In this document: one piece after another, positions 7,760 to 16,643 of the stretch | Numbering within the stretch: position 1 is the stretch's first letter | How the letters are laid out: every line of letters starts with the position of its first letter | Origin: Gallionella sp. | GTDB taxonomy: Bacteria; Pseudomonadota; Gammaproteobacteria; Burkholderiales; Gallionellaceae | Length of the DNA: 64,000 nt | Reading direction: 5' to 3' | Assembly: GCA_030681375.1 (NCBI GenBank) | Contig: JAUXWM010000080.1 | Location: 1-64,000 of the forward strand | Program-made: the position numbers and the translations under genes | The notes under the pieces: model-generated | The model's database searches: none | What the model was told of the DNA's origin: nothing | What the model saw: only the letters and a program-made list of their open reading frames with translations

Positions 7760-8401
7760 ATGATCAACATTCTTGTCGTTGACGATCACGCCCTGATCCG
7801 CAAAGGATTAAAGCAACTGCTCGAAGACAGCCCGGACCTGAAAATCACGGGTGAAGCGGCGACTGGCATTCAGGCCATCAACATGGTTCGTGCCCAGCAT
7901 TTCGATCTAATGTTGCTGGACATCAACCTGCCGGACAAGCACGGTATCGAGATACTCAAACAATTCAAGACTGAACAGCCCGATCTCAAAATTATTGTAT
8001 TGAGCATGTATCCCGAGGATCAGTATGGCGTGCGTGCGCTCAAGGCGGGCGCCATGGGCTATATCAACAAACAGAGCGCATCAGATGTGCTGCTCCATGC
8101 CACGCGCCAAGTGCTCAGCGGGAAAAAATATATCAGCGACACACTGGCTGAACAACTCCTGAACAACCTGATCGGCGAATCGCAGGAATTGATGCACCAG
8201 AGTCTGTCCAACCGCGAATACCAGACACTGTGCCTGATGGCTTCCGGAAAATCCCTGAGCGACATTTCCGAGATCATGAATCTCAGCCCCAAGACAGTGA
8301 GCGTGTATCGCGGCCGCATGCTGGCAAAGATGGGTTTTACCAACAATGCCGAGGCGATACACTATGCCATCACCCATCATCTGGTCGAATCGCAGGAATA
8401 G
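7760..8401 (+). CDS. LuxR/NarL-family response regulator (orphan)
   Basis: The 213-aa protein has an N-terminal receiver domain (1-120) with the acidic pair Asp8-Asp9, phospho-acceptor Asp54 in LLLDINLP, Ser82 and Lys104. A C-terminal LuxR-type helix-turn-helix (about 147-205) contains SNREYQTLCLMASGKSLSDI and MNLSPKTVSVYRGRML. It should bind DNA when phosphorylated. No histidine kinase is adjacent; the nearest signalling genes are the Ser/Thr kinase on the other strand and the diguanylate cyclase downstream. Its target genes are unknown. Confidence 0.93.
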   Translation: MINILVVDDHALIRKGLKQLLEDSPDLKITGEAATGIQAINMVRAQHFDLMLLDINLPDKHGIEILKQFKTEQPDLKIIVLSMYPEDQYGVRALKAGAMGYINKQSASDVLLHATRQVLSGKKYISDTLAEQLLNNLIGESQELMHQSLSNREYQTLCLMASGKSLSDISEIMNLSPKTVSVYRGRMLAKMGFTNNAEAIHYAITHHLVESQE

Positions 8402-8488
8402 ACTGTTTATTGACGTTATTTGCCACATCAATAACATAAAGATGAACGATAATTGACACAGCCCAATCAACCCACCAGAGATTGCACC

Positions 8489-10282
8489 ATGAACCCCACC
8501 AATCCTTCCGAGCTGGCGCGTGAAACACTAAAAATGCTGGCGCAGCGCAAGCTCCTGCCCACCCCGGACAACTACGCTAAGGTCTATGCCGAAATCAGCG
8601 GCGCACCCGCAGCAGAAAACAAGGGGGCTGAAAAAGTATTGCGCAACATGGCCGACCATCTGCTGCAATCAGATGCCTCCGCCGCTAGCGGCATTGTTAT
8701 CAAAAAGCTGCTGAGCGAAGGAAAATGGGAGCAATGTTCCAGGGAAATTGAAAAAGTGCTGCCTAAAAGTGCGTCGGATGGCGATACCGATCAGTCATGG
8801 TCGGTATTGATCCGCGATTTATTACGCCAACTTGACCTACCCCACAAAGGCTTGACCGTCTCGCGCAAAAAAGAAGGCTTGGAGACCGTACTGACGCGAT
8901 TCTCATCCAAGCCCGAAATATTATTCGAGAAACTGGGCAATCTGATCCGTTCATGGTCCGAGTCGCCTACCACGACCAATCTCGTCGAAAACGCTCCTGA
9001 ACTGCCGGAAGCCGCTGCACCTGCCGGCACACCCGTCACAGCAACGCCCGTCACGGTTTCACCTGCCAATGGCGATGTCCATTCAGCTGAAACGCTCAGT
9101 AAACTTGCCGAACTACTGGCGCAAACGCTGGAAAGCACACTCAGCGCCCAGCCGGAATTGGCAGAAGAGGTCAAACAGCTCAGCGCCCGCGTGCGCGGAA
9201 TCAAAACCCATGAGCAGATCACGGCGCTGGCCGGACAACTGCGGCACTTCTGGCTCAAGGTCGAGCTGCGCGGCGGAGACAAGGCCAAAATACAGGAAGG
9301 TCTGGTGCGTCTGTTACGCCTGCTGGTAGAAAACGTCGGCGACATGGTCGAAGACGAAGAATGGCTGCACGGGCAAATCAATGCCTTGCACGAGATCATA
9401 GACAACCCGATTGATAAACACGTCATTGCCGATGCGGAACGCAGCCTGCGCGAGGCTATCATCAAGCAGAGCCTGCTCAAAAAAGGCCTAACCGATGCCA
9501 AGTCCACCCTCAAGAGTTTGATGACCACCTTCATCGACCGACTGGGCGCCATCACGGAAAGCACGGGCGACTACCACCAGAAGATCGAGGGTTACAGCCA
9601 TAAAATCTCACAATCGAACAACATCACTGAACTCAGCCATCTGCTTGACGACATCATGCAGGACACCCGCGTCATTCAGGCCAGCGCCCTGCGCTCACAC
9701 GAGGATTTGCTTGAGTCGCGAAAACAGGTTGGTCAGGCCGAAGCAAGAATCGCCACGCTGGAACGAGAGCTGGCGGAAGTCAGCGAATTGGTACAGCAGG
9801 ATCAGTTAACCGGCGCCTTGAACCGGCGTGGTCTGGATGCCGCTTTTGAGCGTGAAACCAAACGTCTGGAACGCAGCCAGTCACCGCTTTGCGTTGCCCT
9901 GCTCGATATCGACGACTTCAAGCGCCTCAATGACACCATGGGACATCAGGTGGGCGACCAGGCACTCGTTCATCTATGCAACGTCATCAGGGAAGCCTTG
10001 CGCCCCGGCGATTCCGTCTCCCGCTACGGCGGTGAAGAATTCGCCATCCTGCTGCCCGAAGTGGGGCTGGAAGAAGCCGCAAGCACCCTGGAGCGTCTGC
10101 AACGCGAACTCACCAAAAAATTCTTCCTGTATGAAAATGACCGCGTACTGGTCACGTTTAGTGCCGGTGTCGCCTTACGCGCAACGGAAGAGTCGCAGGA
10201 AGAAGTGCTGGGGCGCGCCGACAAGGCGATGTACCAAGCCAAACGCACCGGCAAGAACCGGGTGTGCATTGCCCCTGATTAA
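8489..10282 (+). CDS. Diguanylate cyclase (GGDEF, GGEEF variant)
   Basis: The C-terminal about 170 residues are a GGDEF domain making cyclic di-GMP. The active-site loop is RYGGEEFAIL, with GGEEF near residues 514-518, and an inhibitory I-site RxxD (RPGD) exactly five residues upstream. The rest (about 1-420) is largely helical with heptad-like stretches and no domain I can name beyond a likely coiled-coil signalling helix. ATG 8489 is preferred to an upstream TTG at 8453, giving 597 aa. It follows the response regulator by about 90 nt on the same strand. Cyclic di-GMP would feed the YcgR brake encoded downstream. Confidence 0.93.
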   Translation: MNPTNPSELARETLKMLAQRKLLPTPDNYAKVYAEISGAPAAENKGAEKVLRNMADHLLQSDASAASGIVIKKLLSEGKWEQCSREIEKVLPKSASDGDTDQSWSVLIRDLLRQLDLPHKGLTVSRKKEGLETVLTRFSSKPEILFEKLGNLIRSWSESPTTTNLVENAPELPEAAAPAGTPVTATPVTVSPANGDVHSAETLSKLAELLAQTLESTLSAQPELAEEVKQLSARVRGIKTHEQITALAGQLRHFWLKVELRGGDKAKIQEGLVRLLRLLVENVGDMVEDEEWLHGQINALHEIIDNPIDKHVIADAERSLREAIIKQSLLKKGLTDAKSTLKSLMTTFIDRLGAITESTGDYHQKIEGYSHKISQSNNITELSHLLDDIMQDTRVIQASALRSHEDLLESRKQVGQAEARIATLERELAEVSELVQQDQLTGALNRRGLDAAFERETKRLERSQSPLCVALLDIDDFKRLNDTMGHQVGDQALVHLCNVIREALRPGDSVSRYGGEEFAILLPEVGLEEAASTLERLQRELTKKFFLYENDRVLVTFSAGVALRATEESQEEVLGRADKAMYQAKRTGKNRVCIAPD

Positions 10283-10286
10283 AAGC

Positions 10287-10315
10287 TATACGCCAGAATT
10301 TATTCTGAGCGTATA
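10287..10315. terminator. Inverted repeat between convergent genes (TATACGCC type)
   Basis: TATACGCCAGAAT (10287-10299) pairs with ATTCTG-A-GCGTATA (10302-10315), a 13-bp stem with one bulge. A-runs and T-runs flank it, so it can serve as a bidirectional terminator for the cyclase and the nucleotidyltransferase-fold gene. Its outer arms match the palindrome upstream of the latter gene. Confidence 0.65.
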
Positions 10316-10319
10316 ACTT

Positions 10320-11390
10320 TTACACGCCGATCCTGGCAACGCCCGTTTTTGCATCCCACTCAATGTCAGGGATTTCTACCCTGTCGCAAAGCGACTTCCT
10401 CACTTCTTCAGGCAGTAGCTCAACACCTTTGCTGATATGTTTTACCAGAAGATCCTTGCGCTGTTTCAATGCATCAACGGCTAACAATAGCGCGCCAGGA
10501 TTATCTTCCAACAAAATTTCAATGATCGATGCGGCCTGTGCAATATCTTTTGTAACTTTTGCCTGAAACGAGATGGGACGCAGCTGCGATACCGCCAATT
10601 TGTGCAACGCAAATCTTCCCGGCGATGGAACCACTACCGGCACACCGGCACCAGAAAGAATAACGGCGCTTTGCGCATCTTCAATCAGGTAGTCCATAAA
10701 TTCCAATGGTTGCGCATGCAACATAAATCGCTCGATCATAATTGGCGTTCGATCTGCGGCATGTTCTTTTGTGGTTAAAAACTCGACTTTAAACCCATCC
10801 GGCGCAACCAGATCAAATGGCGGCATCGATGGACTGAACTGATGCGTAGCTTTGAAAGCAGGATCAACCAGCTTGATTTCATCGAGCATCGCGCGTTTAA
10901 CCCCGATCTCCATCTTGCGCTCTACTGAAAAATCCATGTCAGACGTTCTGGATAGCGCTTCATTCATCACAACACCCAGCATATTTCCGTAGCATGAATA
11001 GGCAAACGAACCAACCAACACACCACCTGATGTAAAAAGCCCTGCATCCGCCATACTGGCAAGAATTTTTGCCGGCCTGCCCTTCTCCAGCGTTGCACCA
11101 CCCACACCCAACATGGCAACAAGACGCTGACGTTCAGACAAAATATCCTTTAGTGAATGGCGCTGCGCTTTAGCCTGCTCAATATCCTTCAGCAGATATT
11201 CAGATTCCCGGCCCAGATACTTCTGGCGAGCCACGCCGCCAATCTTGGTCTGGTAGTACCAGTACACAGAACCCTGAATATTTTTGGAGACAAAAGATCC
11301 CCCGCTCAATATGGCATGCTGGCTGGCTATCGTTTTTTGCAGCAGATCAGCATAAAGGGACAGGCAGTTATCCGGGAGTCTTTTGATCAT
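10320..11390 (-). CDS. GSU2403-type nucleotidyltransferase-fold protein
   Basis: The 356-aa protein resembles the NTP_transf_8 / GSU2403 family of nucleotidyltransferase-fold proteins. Visible elements are the GG...GS stretch SGGVLVGSFAYSCYGN (121-135), the metal-binding D-x-D in DMDFSVE (Asp151, Asp153) and a possible third carboxylate in FKVEFLT near Glu203. N-terminal residues 40-60 (SVYWYYQTKIGGVARQKYLG) are also typical. The cellular substrate of this family is not known. It is flanked on both sides by TATACGCC palindromes and is unrelated to its flagellar neighbours, so it may be an acquired gene. Confidence 0.75.
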   Translation of the reverse strand: MIKRLPDNCLSLYADLLQKTIASQHAILSGGSFVSKNIQGSVYWYYQTKIGGVARQKYLGRESEYLLKDIEQAKAQRHSLKDILSERQRLVAMLGVGGATLEKGRPAKILASMADAGLFTSGGVLVGSFAYSCYGNMLGVVMNEALSRTSDMDFSVERKMEIGVKRAMLDEIKLVDPAFKATHQFSPSMPPFDLVAPDGFKVEFLTTKEHAADRTPIMIERFMLHAQPLEFMDYLIEDAQSAVILSGAGVPVVVPSPGRFALHKLAVSQLRPISFQAKVTKDIAQAASIIEILLEDNPGALLLAVDALKQRKDLLVKHISKGVELLPEEVRKSLCDRVEIPDIEWDAKTGVARIGV

Positions 11391-11423
11391 CAGGTATTGC
11401 CTCTTTGCATTTGCGATGGCAAA

Positions 11424-11454
11424 TTATACGCCATAAATAGAATAAGGCGTATAA
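11424..11454. promoter_or_regulatory. TATACGCC palindrome overlapping a putative promoter
   Basis: TTATACGCC (11424-11432) and GGCGTATAA (11446-11454) are perfect inverted arms separated by 13 nt. On the minus strand the arm contains a perfect TATAAT (rc of 11423-11428) about 35 nt upstream of the nucleotidyltransferase-fold start, so the palindrome would overlap its -10 box and could act as operator. No good -35 is evident. Confidence 0.5.
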
Positions 11455-11518
11455 GCACTAACATGTAACGTACGACTGACGTATCAATCCCACCCTGCAA
11501 CAAATTTTAAAAAGTCCC

Positions 11519-11545
11519 TAAAGTATTTTCGCCCTGCACCGATAA
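11519..11545 (+). promoter_or_regulatory. Sigma-28 (FliA) promoter of fliC
   Basis: TAAAGTAT, an 11-nt spacer, then ACCGATAA matches the sigma-28 consensus TAAAGTTT-N11-GCCGATAA at 14 of 16 positions. It lies 94 nt before the fliC start, leaving a leader of about 85 nt. Confidence 0.9.
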
Positions 11546-11639
11546 CTGGAATAACGGCGGTTAATTAAGCCAGCAGTAAATGGCAAACCAAAGTAATCGG
11601 CAATCAAGCCGAACCTAGATACTACTTAAGGAGATTAAA

Positions 11640-13133
11640 ATGCCCTCATTTATCAATACCAACATGGCGTCGCTGAATGCACAGCGCAATCTGAACACTT
11701 CGCAAACAGCGCAAAATGACGCTTTGCAGCGTTTGTCTTCCGGCATGCGCATCAACAGCGCCAAGGACGATGCAGCAGGACTGGCTATTTCCAGCCGTAT
11801 GTCTTCACAGATTGCCGGTTCCAATCAGGCTATCCGCAACGCCAATGACGGCATCTCTCTGGCACAAACTGCTGAAGGCGATTTGGGCCAGATCAGCAAC
11901 AACCTGCAACGTATGCGTGACTTGGCCGTACAAGCTTCCAACGCCACTAATTCCGCCTCTGACCGCGCCGCGCTGAATGCAGAAGTGCAATCGCTGGCTC
12001 AGGAAATCGACCGCGTATCACAAAACTCCTCATTCAACGGCGTCAAGCTGCTGGATGGTTCGTTCACCGCACAGAACTTCCAGGTCGGCGCCAACGCTAC
12101 CGCTAACGACAGCGTACAGATTGCCTCGATTGCCAGCGCCCGTATCTCACAACTGGGCAGCGCCGGTGCCACCACTGCGGCCACCAGAACAGGCACTGCA
12201 ACAACCACCGCACTCGCTGCCGGTGATGTGACACTGAACGGCTTTCAGGTCGGCGCATCGAATGTCGGTGCATTGCCCGGTGAAAGCGCCGCCAGCGCCA
12301 AGCAAATCGCAGTGGCCATCAATGCCATTTCGGGTAGTTCAGGTGTTACCGCCACGGCAAACACAACTTCTGTCGCTGGCGCTGCAGCAACGGCCTTCGC
12401 TGCGCTTACTGCGGCTAACAGCCTCTCCGTAAACGGCATTTCAATCGGCGCGATTGCCGCCGGCACGACGGCCGCAGGTCAGGGGGCAAACGTTGCGGCC
12501 GCCTTCAATTCGGTTTCCAGCCAGTCCGGCGTAACCGCATCGGCAAACGCGACAACCGGCGTGGTTACTTTATCAGCCGTGGAAGGACGCGACATCACCC
12601 TGCTGGCTCTGGGGACTACAACTGTTGCTCAGGCACTGGCTGCCACCGGCCTGGTTACCGGCGACACGGTAACTCCGGCGGCTGCGGTAACCACTCGCGG
12701 CACGATCACGCTTAGCAGCAACAATGCGGCGGGTATCGTTCAGGGTGGCGCTGCCGCAGCAAGCGCTGGTTTGACAGCAGCGGGTCTCGTGACTGCTGCA
12801 ACCACCGTATCCAATGTGTCAGCCATCTCGGCCATCAACATCTCAACCGCCGCAGGCGCAACTTCAGCCCTGTCCGCGATCGACGGCGCACTGGCTACGG
12901 TGAACAGCTCACGCGCTTCGCTGGGTGCGTATCAAAACCGTTTCGCTTCGGTGGTATCCAGCTTGCAGACCACTTCCGAGAACCTGACTGCTTCACGCAG
13001 CCGGATTCAGGATACCGACTTTGCCGCAGAGACTGCTTCCCTGTCTCGTGCACAAATCCTGCAACAAGCCGGTACCGCGATGCTGGCACAGGCGAACCAG
13101 TTGCCTAACCAGGTGATGACCCTGTTGCGTTAA
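11640..13133 (+). CDS. fliC: Flagellin
   Basis: Flagellin is the filament subunit, exported through the flagellar type III system. The conserved D0/D1 ends are clear: SFINTNMASLNAQRNL with LQRLSSGMRINSAKDDAAGLA at the N terminus (to about 140) and the C-terminal QDTDFAAETASLSRAQILQQ to LLR. Between them lies a long Ala/Thr/Gly/Val-rich segment (about 185-400) with two Flagellin_IN-like repeats (DVTLNGFQVGA and NSLSVNGISIGA). The start follows AAGGAGATTAAA. It is the only flagellin gene in the window and has its own sigma-28 promoter and terminator. Confidence 0.97.
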   Translation: MPSFINTNMASLNAQRNLNTSQTAQNDALQRLSSGMRINSAKDDAAGLAISSRMSSQIAGSNQAIRNANDGISLAQTAEGDLGQISNNLQRMRDLAVQASNATNSASDRAALNAEVQSLAQEIDRVSQNSSFNGVKLLDGSFTAQNFQVGANATANDSVQIASIASARISQLGSAGATTAATRTGTATTTALAAGDVTLNGFQVGASNVGALPGESAASAKQIAVAINAISGSSGVTATANTTSVAGAAATAFAALTAANSLSVNGISIGAIAAGTTAAGQGANVAAAFNSVSSQSGVTASANATTGVVTLSAVEGRDITLLALGTTTVAQALAATGLVTGDTVTPAAAVTTRGTITLSSNNAAGIVQGGAAAASAGLTAAGLVTAATTVSNVSAISAINISTAAGATSALSAIDGALATVNSSRASLGAYQNRFASVVSSLQTTSENLTASRSRIQDTDFAAETASLSRAQILQQAGTAMLAQANQLPNQVMTLLR

Positions 13134-13152
13134 ACATTGAAAATGTAACCCC

Positions 13153-13193
13153 ATCCCGGCCGGAATTTGCATAAAATACCGGTCGGGATTTTC
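13153..13193 (+). terminator. Rho-independent terminator after fliC
   Basis: ATCCCGGCCGG (13153-13163) pairs with CCGGTCGGGAT (13179-13189) with one G-U pair, followed by TTTT. It lies 20 nt after the fliC stop and probably keeps flagellin mRNA monocistronic, with partial read-through to flaG. Confidence 0.85.
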
Positions 13194-13214
13194 CGATTAT
13201 GAAGGAGAGGCAAA

Positions 13215-13598
13215 ATGCTTATCCAGAACACCAGCTCCATGACTCAACCGGTAAGGTTGGCCAGTGACACAGCAGCCGCTGCGCCAGCTGTAGTCAGCAC
13301 GCCTGTTGTTGCCCCGGAGACACAGACAGAAAAGCCGAGCGCACCGGCCAGGCAGGCGGAGAAGCCGCTCACTGACACCCAGATGCAGGAAACGCTGGAT
13401 CACATCAACGCCGCGTTGCTCAATGCCAATATCAACATCCAGTTCAATGTGGGCGCCAACGGCCAGAAAGCCGTGCTCAAACTGATAGACACACAAACCG
13501 GCGAGGTCATCCGTCAGTTTCCCACCGATGCGGCCTTGTCGATATCGCGCTCCATAGAACAATTTCAGCAGGGCTTATTGCTGAATCAAAAAGCGTAA
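13215..13598 (+). CDS. flaG: FlaG family protein
   Basis: This 127-aa protein has the FlaG layout: a disordered Ala/Pro/Thr-rich N terminus (1-55) and a conserved C-terminal region with the pattern LNANINIQFNVGANGQKAVL, DTQTGEVIRQFPTDAAL. FlaG influences filament length in several polarly flagellated bacteria. A GAAGGAGAGG ribosome-binding site precedes the ATG. It is followed within 8 nt by fliD. Confidence 0.93.
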   Translation: MLIQNTSSMTQPVRLASDTAAAAPAVVSTPVVAPETQTEKPSAPARQAEKPLTDTQMQETLDHINAALLNANINIQFNVGANGQKAVLKLIDTQTGEVIRQFPTDAALSISRSIEQFQQGLLLNQKA

Positions 13599-13605
13599 CC
13601 AGATC

Positions 13606-15609
13606 ATGGCCACTACAGGCGTCAGTTCATCGGTTACCAGCGGTCTTGATGTCAATGCGCTGGTCAGCCAGCTGATGACGGTCGAGCAGCAGCCGCTTGC
13701 CAAACTGGACAAGCAGGAAGCCAGCTATCAGGCGAAGCTTTCTGCGTTCGGTTCGATCAAAGGCGCCGTGGCCAGTTTTCAGAGCACGATGCGCACCCTG
13801 AGTAATGCCAGCAGTTTCCGCACCGTTACCGCCACCGCCTCCGACACTTCGGTGCTCTCGGCGACCGCGCTGACCAGCGCCCTGCCGGGTAGCTATTCCG
13901 TCGAAGTGAGCAGCCTGGCCCAGTCCCAGAAACTGGTTGCTGCAGGTCAGTCCAGTGTAGGCACTGCCATCGGCTCGGGCGCGACCACCACGCTGTCGTT
14001 TGATTTCGGCACCATCACCGGCACCCTGACCAACGGCAAATATGAAGCGGGCGCGACCTTCAGCACGGCCGGAGGCGGGGTCAAGACGGTCACCATAGAC
14101 AGCAGCAACAATTCGCTGCAAGGCATGCGCGATGCCATCAATGCCGCCGGCATAGGCGTGACTGCCAGCATCATCAATGACGGCAGTGCCACGCCCTACC
14201 GCCTGGTGCTAAGCTCGAACAACATGGGCGCGGCCAACAGCCTGAAAATTTCCGCGACGGGCGACGCCACGGTCAGCGCCCTGCTGGCAAACGATCCGAC
14301 TGCCGGTGCGCTGGGGCAAAACCTGTCCGAATCCGTCAGCGCGCTCAATGCGGTACTGAAGGTGAACGGTATCACCGTCAGCAAGGCATCGAACAGCGTG
14401 TCGGATGTCATTTCCGGCGTCACGCTCAATCTGGCCAAACTGACCACAACCCCCGTCACGCTGACCGTCGCCCAGGATACCGCTGCAACGGCCAAAGCCG
14501 TGAACAGCTTTGTAGCCTCCTACAACGAACTGAGCAAGACCCTGAAAGATCTTTCTTCTTATGATGCCGCCACCAAGAAGGGCGCTACCCTGCAGGGGGA
14601 TGCCACGATACGCAATCTGCAGGCCAAGTTGCGCGACATGTTGAACACGACGGGCACGGGCGCGCTGACCAGCCTGTCGCAAATCGGCGTCACCTTTCAG
14701 CGTGACGGCTCGCTGGCCGTGGACAGCAGCAAACTGAACTCGGCCATGCAGAGCAATTTCAACGATATCGCAGGCCTGTTCGCCGCTACCGGCAAGACCT
14801 CGGACAGTCTGGTGACCTATAACGCATCCGGCATCAATACCAAACCGGGGAGCTATGCGCTGACCGTCACGCAACTCGCCACCCAGGGCAACGAGACCGG
14901 CACGGCTGCGCCCAATCTGACCATAGATGCCACAAACGACACGCTGGTGATGAATATCAACGGCATCAATACCACGATTACGCTGGCTTCCAAGACCTAT
15001 GCCAGCGCGCTGGAACTGGCCAGTGAGCTGCAATCAAAACTCAACAGCGCAACTGCATTATCGGCTGCGGGCGTATCCGTTTCGGCCTCGCTGGATGCGG
15101 GCAAGATCAGCGTCTCCTCGAACAGCTATGGCGCCACTTCCAGCGTGGTCGCCACTTCCGGCAACGGTTTGAGCAATATTTTCGGTACTGCGATTTCAAC
15201 CACGGGCGTGGATGTCGCCGGCACCATCAATGGCGTAAGTGCGAGTGGCAGCGGTCAGACGCTGATTGCGGCTGACAGCGAAGCGCAGGGACTGTCCGTG
15301 CTGATCAATGGCGGCGCGCTGGGCAGTCGCGGTACAGTCAGTTATACCAAGGGCTATGCCTACACATTAAACAACTTTGCCACTTCCGTACTGGCCAGCG
15401 ATGGTTCGCTCAGTTCCAGCACCGATGAAATCAACACCTCCATCAAGAGCCTGGCGGCGCGGCGCACCGCACTGCAACACCGGCTGGTCGGCATCGAGGC
15501 GCGCTACCGCGCACAATTTACCGCGCTGGATCAAATGCTGGCCAGCATGAACACCACCAGCACTTTCCTGACCCAGCAGCTTGCTGGCATGTCAAACAGT
15601 AACGCGTAA
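13606..15609 (+). CDS. fliD: Flagellar filament cap protein FliD
   Basis: FliD (HAP2) forms the cap that folds flagellin at the filament tip. At 667 aa it is longer than enteric FliD (about 470). The N terminus SSVTSGLDVNALVSQLMTVEQQPLAKLDK and C-terminal FliD_C segment (SSSTDEINTSIKSLAARR to the end) are typical. The central part has repeated hook-associated modules of the Flagellin_IN kind (residues about 230-260 and 510-540, e.g. DVAGTINGVSASGSGQTL), explaining the extra length. It is followed by fliS after 14 nt. Confidence 0.96.
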   Translation: MATTGVSSSVTSGLDVNALVSQLMTVEQQPLAKLDKQEASYQAKLSAFGSIKGAVASFQSTMRTLSNASSFRTVTATASDTSVLSATALTSALPGSYSVEVSSLAQSQKLVAAGQSSVGTAIGSGATTTLSFDFGTITGTLTNGKYEAGATFSTAGGGVKTVTIDSSNNSLQGMRDAINAAGIGVTASIINDGSATPYRLVLSSNNMGAANSLKISATGDATVSALLANDPTAGALGQNLSESVSALNAVLKVNGITVSKASNSVSDVISGVTLNLAKLTTTPVTLTVAQDTAATAKAVNSFVASYNELSKTLKDLSSYDAATKKGATLQGDATIRNLQAKLRDMLNTTGTGALTSLSQIGVTFQRDGSLAVDSSKLNSAMQSNFNDIAGLFAATGKTSDSLVTYNASGINTKPGSYALTVTQLATQGNETGTAAPNLTIDATNDTLVMNINGINTTITLASKTYASALELASELQSKLNSATALSAAGVSVSASLDAGKISVSSNSYGATSSVVATSGNGLSNIFGTAISTTGVDVAGTINGVSASGSGQTLIAADSEAQGLSVLINGGALGSRGTVSYTKGYAYTLNNFATSVLASDGSLSSSTDEINTSIKSLAARRTALQHRLVGIEARYRAQFTALDQMLASMNTTSTFLTQQLAGMSNSNA

Positions 15610-15623
15610 CGAGGGGAAATAAC

Positions 15624-16076
15624 ATGTACGCAAAAGCCGCAATCAGCGCATATAACAAGGTCGGCGTAGAATCCGGCGTCACGGCAGCCGATCCGCACAA
15701 ACTGATTTCCATGCTGTATCAGGGCGCGATGCTGGCCATTGCCAATGCAAAAAACGGCATCCTGCGCAAAGACATCGCTGCCAAAGGCAAAGCCATCTCC
15801 CATGCCATCCTGATCATAGACAGCGGTTTGAATGCCAGCCTGAACAAGGAAGTGGGCGGCCCGTTGGCCCTCAACCTGTCCGCTCTGTATGATTACATGA
15901 GCACGCGCCTGCTGCTCGCCAACATGAACAACGACATGGAAGCACTAGATGAAGTATCTCGCCTGCTGACAGACTTGAAAGAAGCCTGGGAAAGCATACG
16001 CCAGCCGGCAACCTTACCCGCCGTCCCGTCTGCAAAACCCGCTCAGCCTGAACAACTGGTTTACGCGAGGGGCTAA
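15624..16076 (+). CDS. fliS: Flagellin export chaperone FliS
   Basis: FliS binds the flagellin C terminus in the cytosol and prevents early polymerisation. The 150-aa protein has the family start AKAAISAYNKVGVESGV, then DPHKLISMLYQGAMLAI and the helix ending in ALYDYMSTRLLLANMNND. It sits in the standard place between fliD and fliT; GAGGGGAAATAAC precedes the ATG. Confidence 0.96.
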   Translation: MYAKAAISAYNKVGVESGVTAADPHKLISMLYQGAMLAIANAKNGILRKDIAAKGKAISHAILIIDSGLNASLNKEVGGPLALNLSALYDYMSTRLLLANMNNDMEALDEVSRLLTDLKEAWESIRQPATLPAVPSAKPAQPEQLVYARG

Positions 16077-16080
16077 GACA

Positions 16081-16401
16081 GTGAACACCGTCATCAGCGA
16101 TTACGAATCTCTATCCAGCCTGACCAGTCAAATGCGTACAGCGGCGGCTGAGGGCGAGTGGGACAGACTGATAGCCCTGGAACAACAATGCAGCCGTCAT
16201 GTCGATCGCATGAAGTCGGCGGGTGAAAAATCATTACCGGACGAAGCAGCCCGGCAACACAAGATTCAACTCATCAAAAAAATTCTCGCCGACGATGCCG
16301 CGATACGCAATCGCACAGAAAGCTGGATGGGGCAGCTGCAAGGCATCATGCAAAGCAATCGTCAGGAACAACGCCTGAGCAAGACGTATGGAGCCATATA
16401 G
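16081..16401 (+). CDS. fliT: FliT-like flagellar export chaperone
   Basis: This 106-aa helical protein starts with GTG and lies 4 nt after fliS, the position of fliT. Sequence such as WDRLIALEQQCSRHVDRMKS and the C-terminal AIRNRTESWMGQLQGIM fit the FliT family, which chaperones FliD. FliT is poorly conserved, so the call rests partly on context. Confidence 0.8.
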   Translation: MNTVISDYESLSSLTSQMRTAAAEGEWDRLIALEQQCSRHVDRMKSAGEKSLPDEAARQHKIQLIKKILADDAAIRNRTESWMGQLQGIMQSNRQEQRLSKTYGAI

Positions 16402-16405
16402 CAAA

Positions 16406-16596
16406 GGACTGAGGACTGAGGACTGATGCCGCGGGGGCATTCCCACGAAACAACGGAGCTAAGACCCCAGGGGTCTTCCCACGCAACAACGCAGCCAAGG
16501 CTGCTGTTGCTGAATGAAAGCTCCTGTTTCTGATCAATGACTGCAAGTGATTTATCGCTTAGCAGGAATTGAGTTGTTACATCAGTGAAGGACTGA
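16406..16596. repeat. Heptad-repeat module, family 2 (GGACTGA)
   Basis: Three tandem GGACTGA units run from 16406 to 16426. They are followed by a module containing GCATTCCCACGAAACAACGG and CTCCTGTTTCTGA, partly duplicated with variation inside this spacer, and another GGACTGA at 16590-16596. The same module recurs in flgJ and between flgI and flgH. The 242-bp fliT/fliK-like spacer holds no gene. Confidence 0.8.
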
Positions 16597-16643
16597 GCAG
16601 AAAGTATAGACGAATGAGTGACACCCTATTTTAAGGCCGGCTT

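Noticed and set aside
16346..16546. 66-aa minus-strand frame in the fliT/fliK-like spacer
   Set aside because: It is read from the repeat module; similarity to part of FlgJ comes from the shared repeat, not a gene.
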